This document shows positions 28,069 to 29,427 of a DNA stretch of 29,427 nucleotides, piece after piece (position 1 is the first letter of the stretch; each line of letters begins with the position of its first letter). This DNA is from a virus. Location of the stretch: IMG/VR virus record IMGVR_UViG_3300020428_001135, positions 1 through 29,427 of that record, one strand, 5' to 3'. The translations under genes were made by a program, and so were the position numbers. Below the pieces are notes generated by a model that made no database searches, was not told the origin of the DNA, and saw nothing but the letters and a program-made list of their open reading frames with translations.

Positions 28069-29427
28069 CTATTTTAAGTTGTATTGTAATTCTTCCATTG
28101 CACCAAACTTAGGATCGTTTAAGAACCATCTAGAAAAATAATGATCCACAGTAGGCTTATCTGGATAAAATGCAATCTGTTCTATTTCTTTTTTATTGTA
28201 ATCAAAACCTGGCACAAAAGAAATAAGTGCAAGGAGTTGTCGTTGTACTAACATTTGTTGTTCTATAGTTACTGCGTTTTCAATCTTCTTTGTTAATTCG
28301 TTGGCCTTTTTAGCAATTAACATCTTTAATTTATCATTTCTACTAGTGGGTTTTTTCTTAGCTTTTGGCTCTTCTTTAGTTTCCTCTTTTAGCTGTGCAA
28401 TTTCTTTTTCAATGTCATCTTCTTGTTCTTTACTGCCTCCAATTGATCCATCTTTTTCGCCTGGTGTTTTGTTATCTTCTTTGGACTTTTGTTTATCTTC
28501 TTTCTTCTCTTCTTCTTTTTCTTCAATCTCTTCGGACTCTTCTTTTACTTCTTCAAGTTCTTCTTTAGCCTCATCAGCATTTGGATTGTTAGTTTCTTCT
28601 TCTAATGAAGCAATCTCTGCTTCTATGTTATCCTCTTGATTAGATTGTCCATTATTAGACTGTGATTCTAACGAAGCAATTTCTGCTTCTATGTTGTCAG
28701 ACATTGCCATTGTGCCATCCATTGATTCTAGTTCTGCAAGTTCTCTTTCTATACTATCTTCCATTGCTGTCAAGTCAGATTGTACAATATCAACTTCTGG
28801 AATTTGTACTGTTTCAGTTGTTGTGTCGACAGTTGGTTGTACAAAATTTTGTACAGTAGGTAATCCTTCAATTTGTAAACCTGTATTAATATCTCCTATT
28901 ATAATTTCTGTATCTAATATTTCTTCAATTGGATCTATATCAGTTCCATCGTCAACAATTTGTATTGGTGATATGTAACCTGCACACGTTTCATCATATT
29001 GTGGATCAAAACTACATTGTTGGTTAAAATACGCAACATCATAACCTATGCATGTAGTTTCATATAAAGGGTCAATGTTACATTTTGCTTCTTTATAACC
29101 TGTACATGTTGCATCAAATAATGGATCTAATGCACATTGTTGATTCAAGTAAGCAGTCGCATGTCCTGGACATCCTTTATCATATAAAGGATCCAATGAA
29201 CATTGTTGGTTATAATATGCTTGTGCATATCCTGTACAGCCTGCATCGTATAATGGATCCAAAGTACATTGTTGGTTATAGTAGGCTGTAGCATATCCAG
29301 GACATTGTGTGTCATACAATGGGTTTAGTGAACATTGTTGATTGTAGTAAGCTGTAGCATATCCTGGACATTGTGCATTATATAATGCACTTATTGAACA
29401 TTGTTGATTAAAATATGCAGTAGCATA
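28069..29427 (-). CDS. Two-cysteine-repeat protein, N-terminus beyond window
   Basis: 452 residues read here; the frame is open through the right edge, so the true start is beyond it. The first 150 residues are tandem 22-residue repeats of the form CPGYATAYYNQQCxLDPLYDxx. A Val/Thr/Ile-rich stretch follows, then a Glu/Lys-rich low-complexity region with repeated DNIEAEIASLE-type segments (about 230-340), and a C-terminal domain (about 350-452) with the GFDYNKKEIEQIAFYPDKPTVDHYFSRWF region. Each repeat could hold a disulfide, suggesting exposure outside the cytoplasm. It is probably a virion or tail-surface protein, but no enzyme motif is present. Confidence 0.78.
   Translation of the reverse strand, partial: YATAYFNQQCSISALYNAQCPGYATAYYNQQCSLNPLYDTQCPGYATAYYNQQCTLDPLYDAGCTGYAQAYYNQQCSLDPLYDKGCPGHATAYLNQQCALDPLFDATCTGYKEAKCNIDPLYETTCIGYDVAYFNQQCSFDPQYDETCAGYISPIQIVDDGTDIDPIEEILDTEIIIGDINTGLQIEGLPTVQNFVQPTVDTTTETVQIPEVDIVQSDLTAMEDSIERELAELESMDGTMAMSDNIEAEIASLESQSNNGQSNQEDNIEAEIASLEEETNNPNADEAKEELEEVKEESEEIEEKEEEKKEDKQKSKEDNKTPGEKDGSIGGSKEQEDDIEKEIAQLKEETKEEPKAKKKPTSRNDKLKMLIAKKANELTKKIENAVTIEQQMLVQRQLLALISFVPGFDYNKKEIEQIAFYPDKPTVDHYFSRWFLNDPKFGAMEELQYNLK
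28975..29427 (-). repeat. Tandem 66-base repeats encoding 22-residue two-Cys units
   Basis: At least six full units plus partial ones are present, with Cys every 22 residues and a second Cys 12 residues after the first. One unit (about 29042-29106 region) has lost four residues, so its spacing is 18. Units keep GYA.AY.NQQC..DPLYD, with third-base differences between copies that show age. The array extends past the right edge. Confidence 0.88.

Noticed and set aside
28975-29427. Evenly spaced repeats that could suggest CRISPR
   Set aside because: Units are 66 bases, directly adjacent without unique spacers, and keep an open reading frame, so they are protein repeats.

Overview
The window is a dense block of phage genes, all read from the minus strand (right to left), with almost no intergenic DNA and many start/stop overlaps of the ATGA or TAATG type. 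The DNA is clearly AT-rich. The B-family DNA polymerase (gp43-like), sliding clamp (gp45-like), DsbA-like late-transcription protein, prohead-internal-type proteins and marine auxiliary genes (HIT, DoxX, PsiE, 2OG oxygenase, ClpA, DnaJ) point to a T4-like myovirus from the sea, of the cyanophage/pelagiphage kind. No photosynthesis genes, tRNAs, integrase or insertion sequences are visible. I cannot name the host from the sequence.

Layout in the direction of transcription. (1) 29.4-25.7 kb: a partial protein with two-cysteine 22-residue repeats, a membrane-anchored coiled-coil protein, a staphylococcal-type nuclease, a DnaJ-type co-chaperone, a membrane protein and a full two-ATPase ClpA-like unfoldase. 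(2) 23.5-14.0 kb: probable virion or prohead-internal proteins. Several begin with a short helical peptide resembling T4 capsid-targeting sequences, and some carry enzyme modules (NMNAT-like, 5'-nucleotidase-like HAD, ParB-like, peptidoglycan-binding). A 35-residue peptide with 10 cysteines is hidden here. (3) 13.9-7.7 kb: DsbA-like protein, DNA polymerase with a hairpin just before its ribosome binding site, PsiE, a sugar-nucleotide group (phosphomannomutase, cytidylyltransferase, UDP-glucose-dehydrogenase-like) and the sliding clamp. (4) 7.7-0 kb: a DpdA-like DNA transglycosylase, small membrane proteins, a QueD-like T-fold protein, a glycosyltransferase, a 2OG-Fe(II) oxygenase, a phosphoribosyltransferase, a HIT protein and, at the edge, GTP cyclohydrolase I (folE, truncated).

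The most interesting reading is that folE, the QueD-like gene and the dpdA-like gene form part of a 7-deazaguanine DNA-modification pathway: GTP to dihydroneopterin triphosphate, to carboxytetrahydropterin, to a deazaguanine base that the transglycosylase swaps into DNA, presumably to evade restriction. QueE and QueC are not in the window and may lie beyond position 1. Three near-consensus sigma-70 promoters with exact 17-bp spacers precede folE, the clamp and the dsbA-like gene, and a weaker one precedes the membrane gene after dnaJ. They suggest host RNA polymerase drives these genes.
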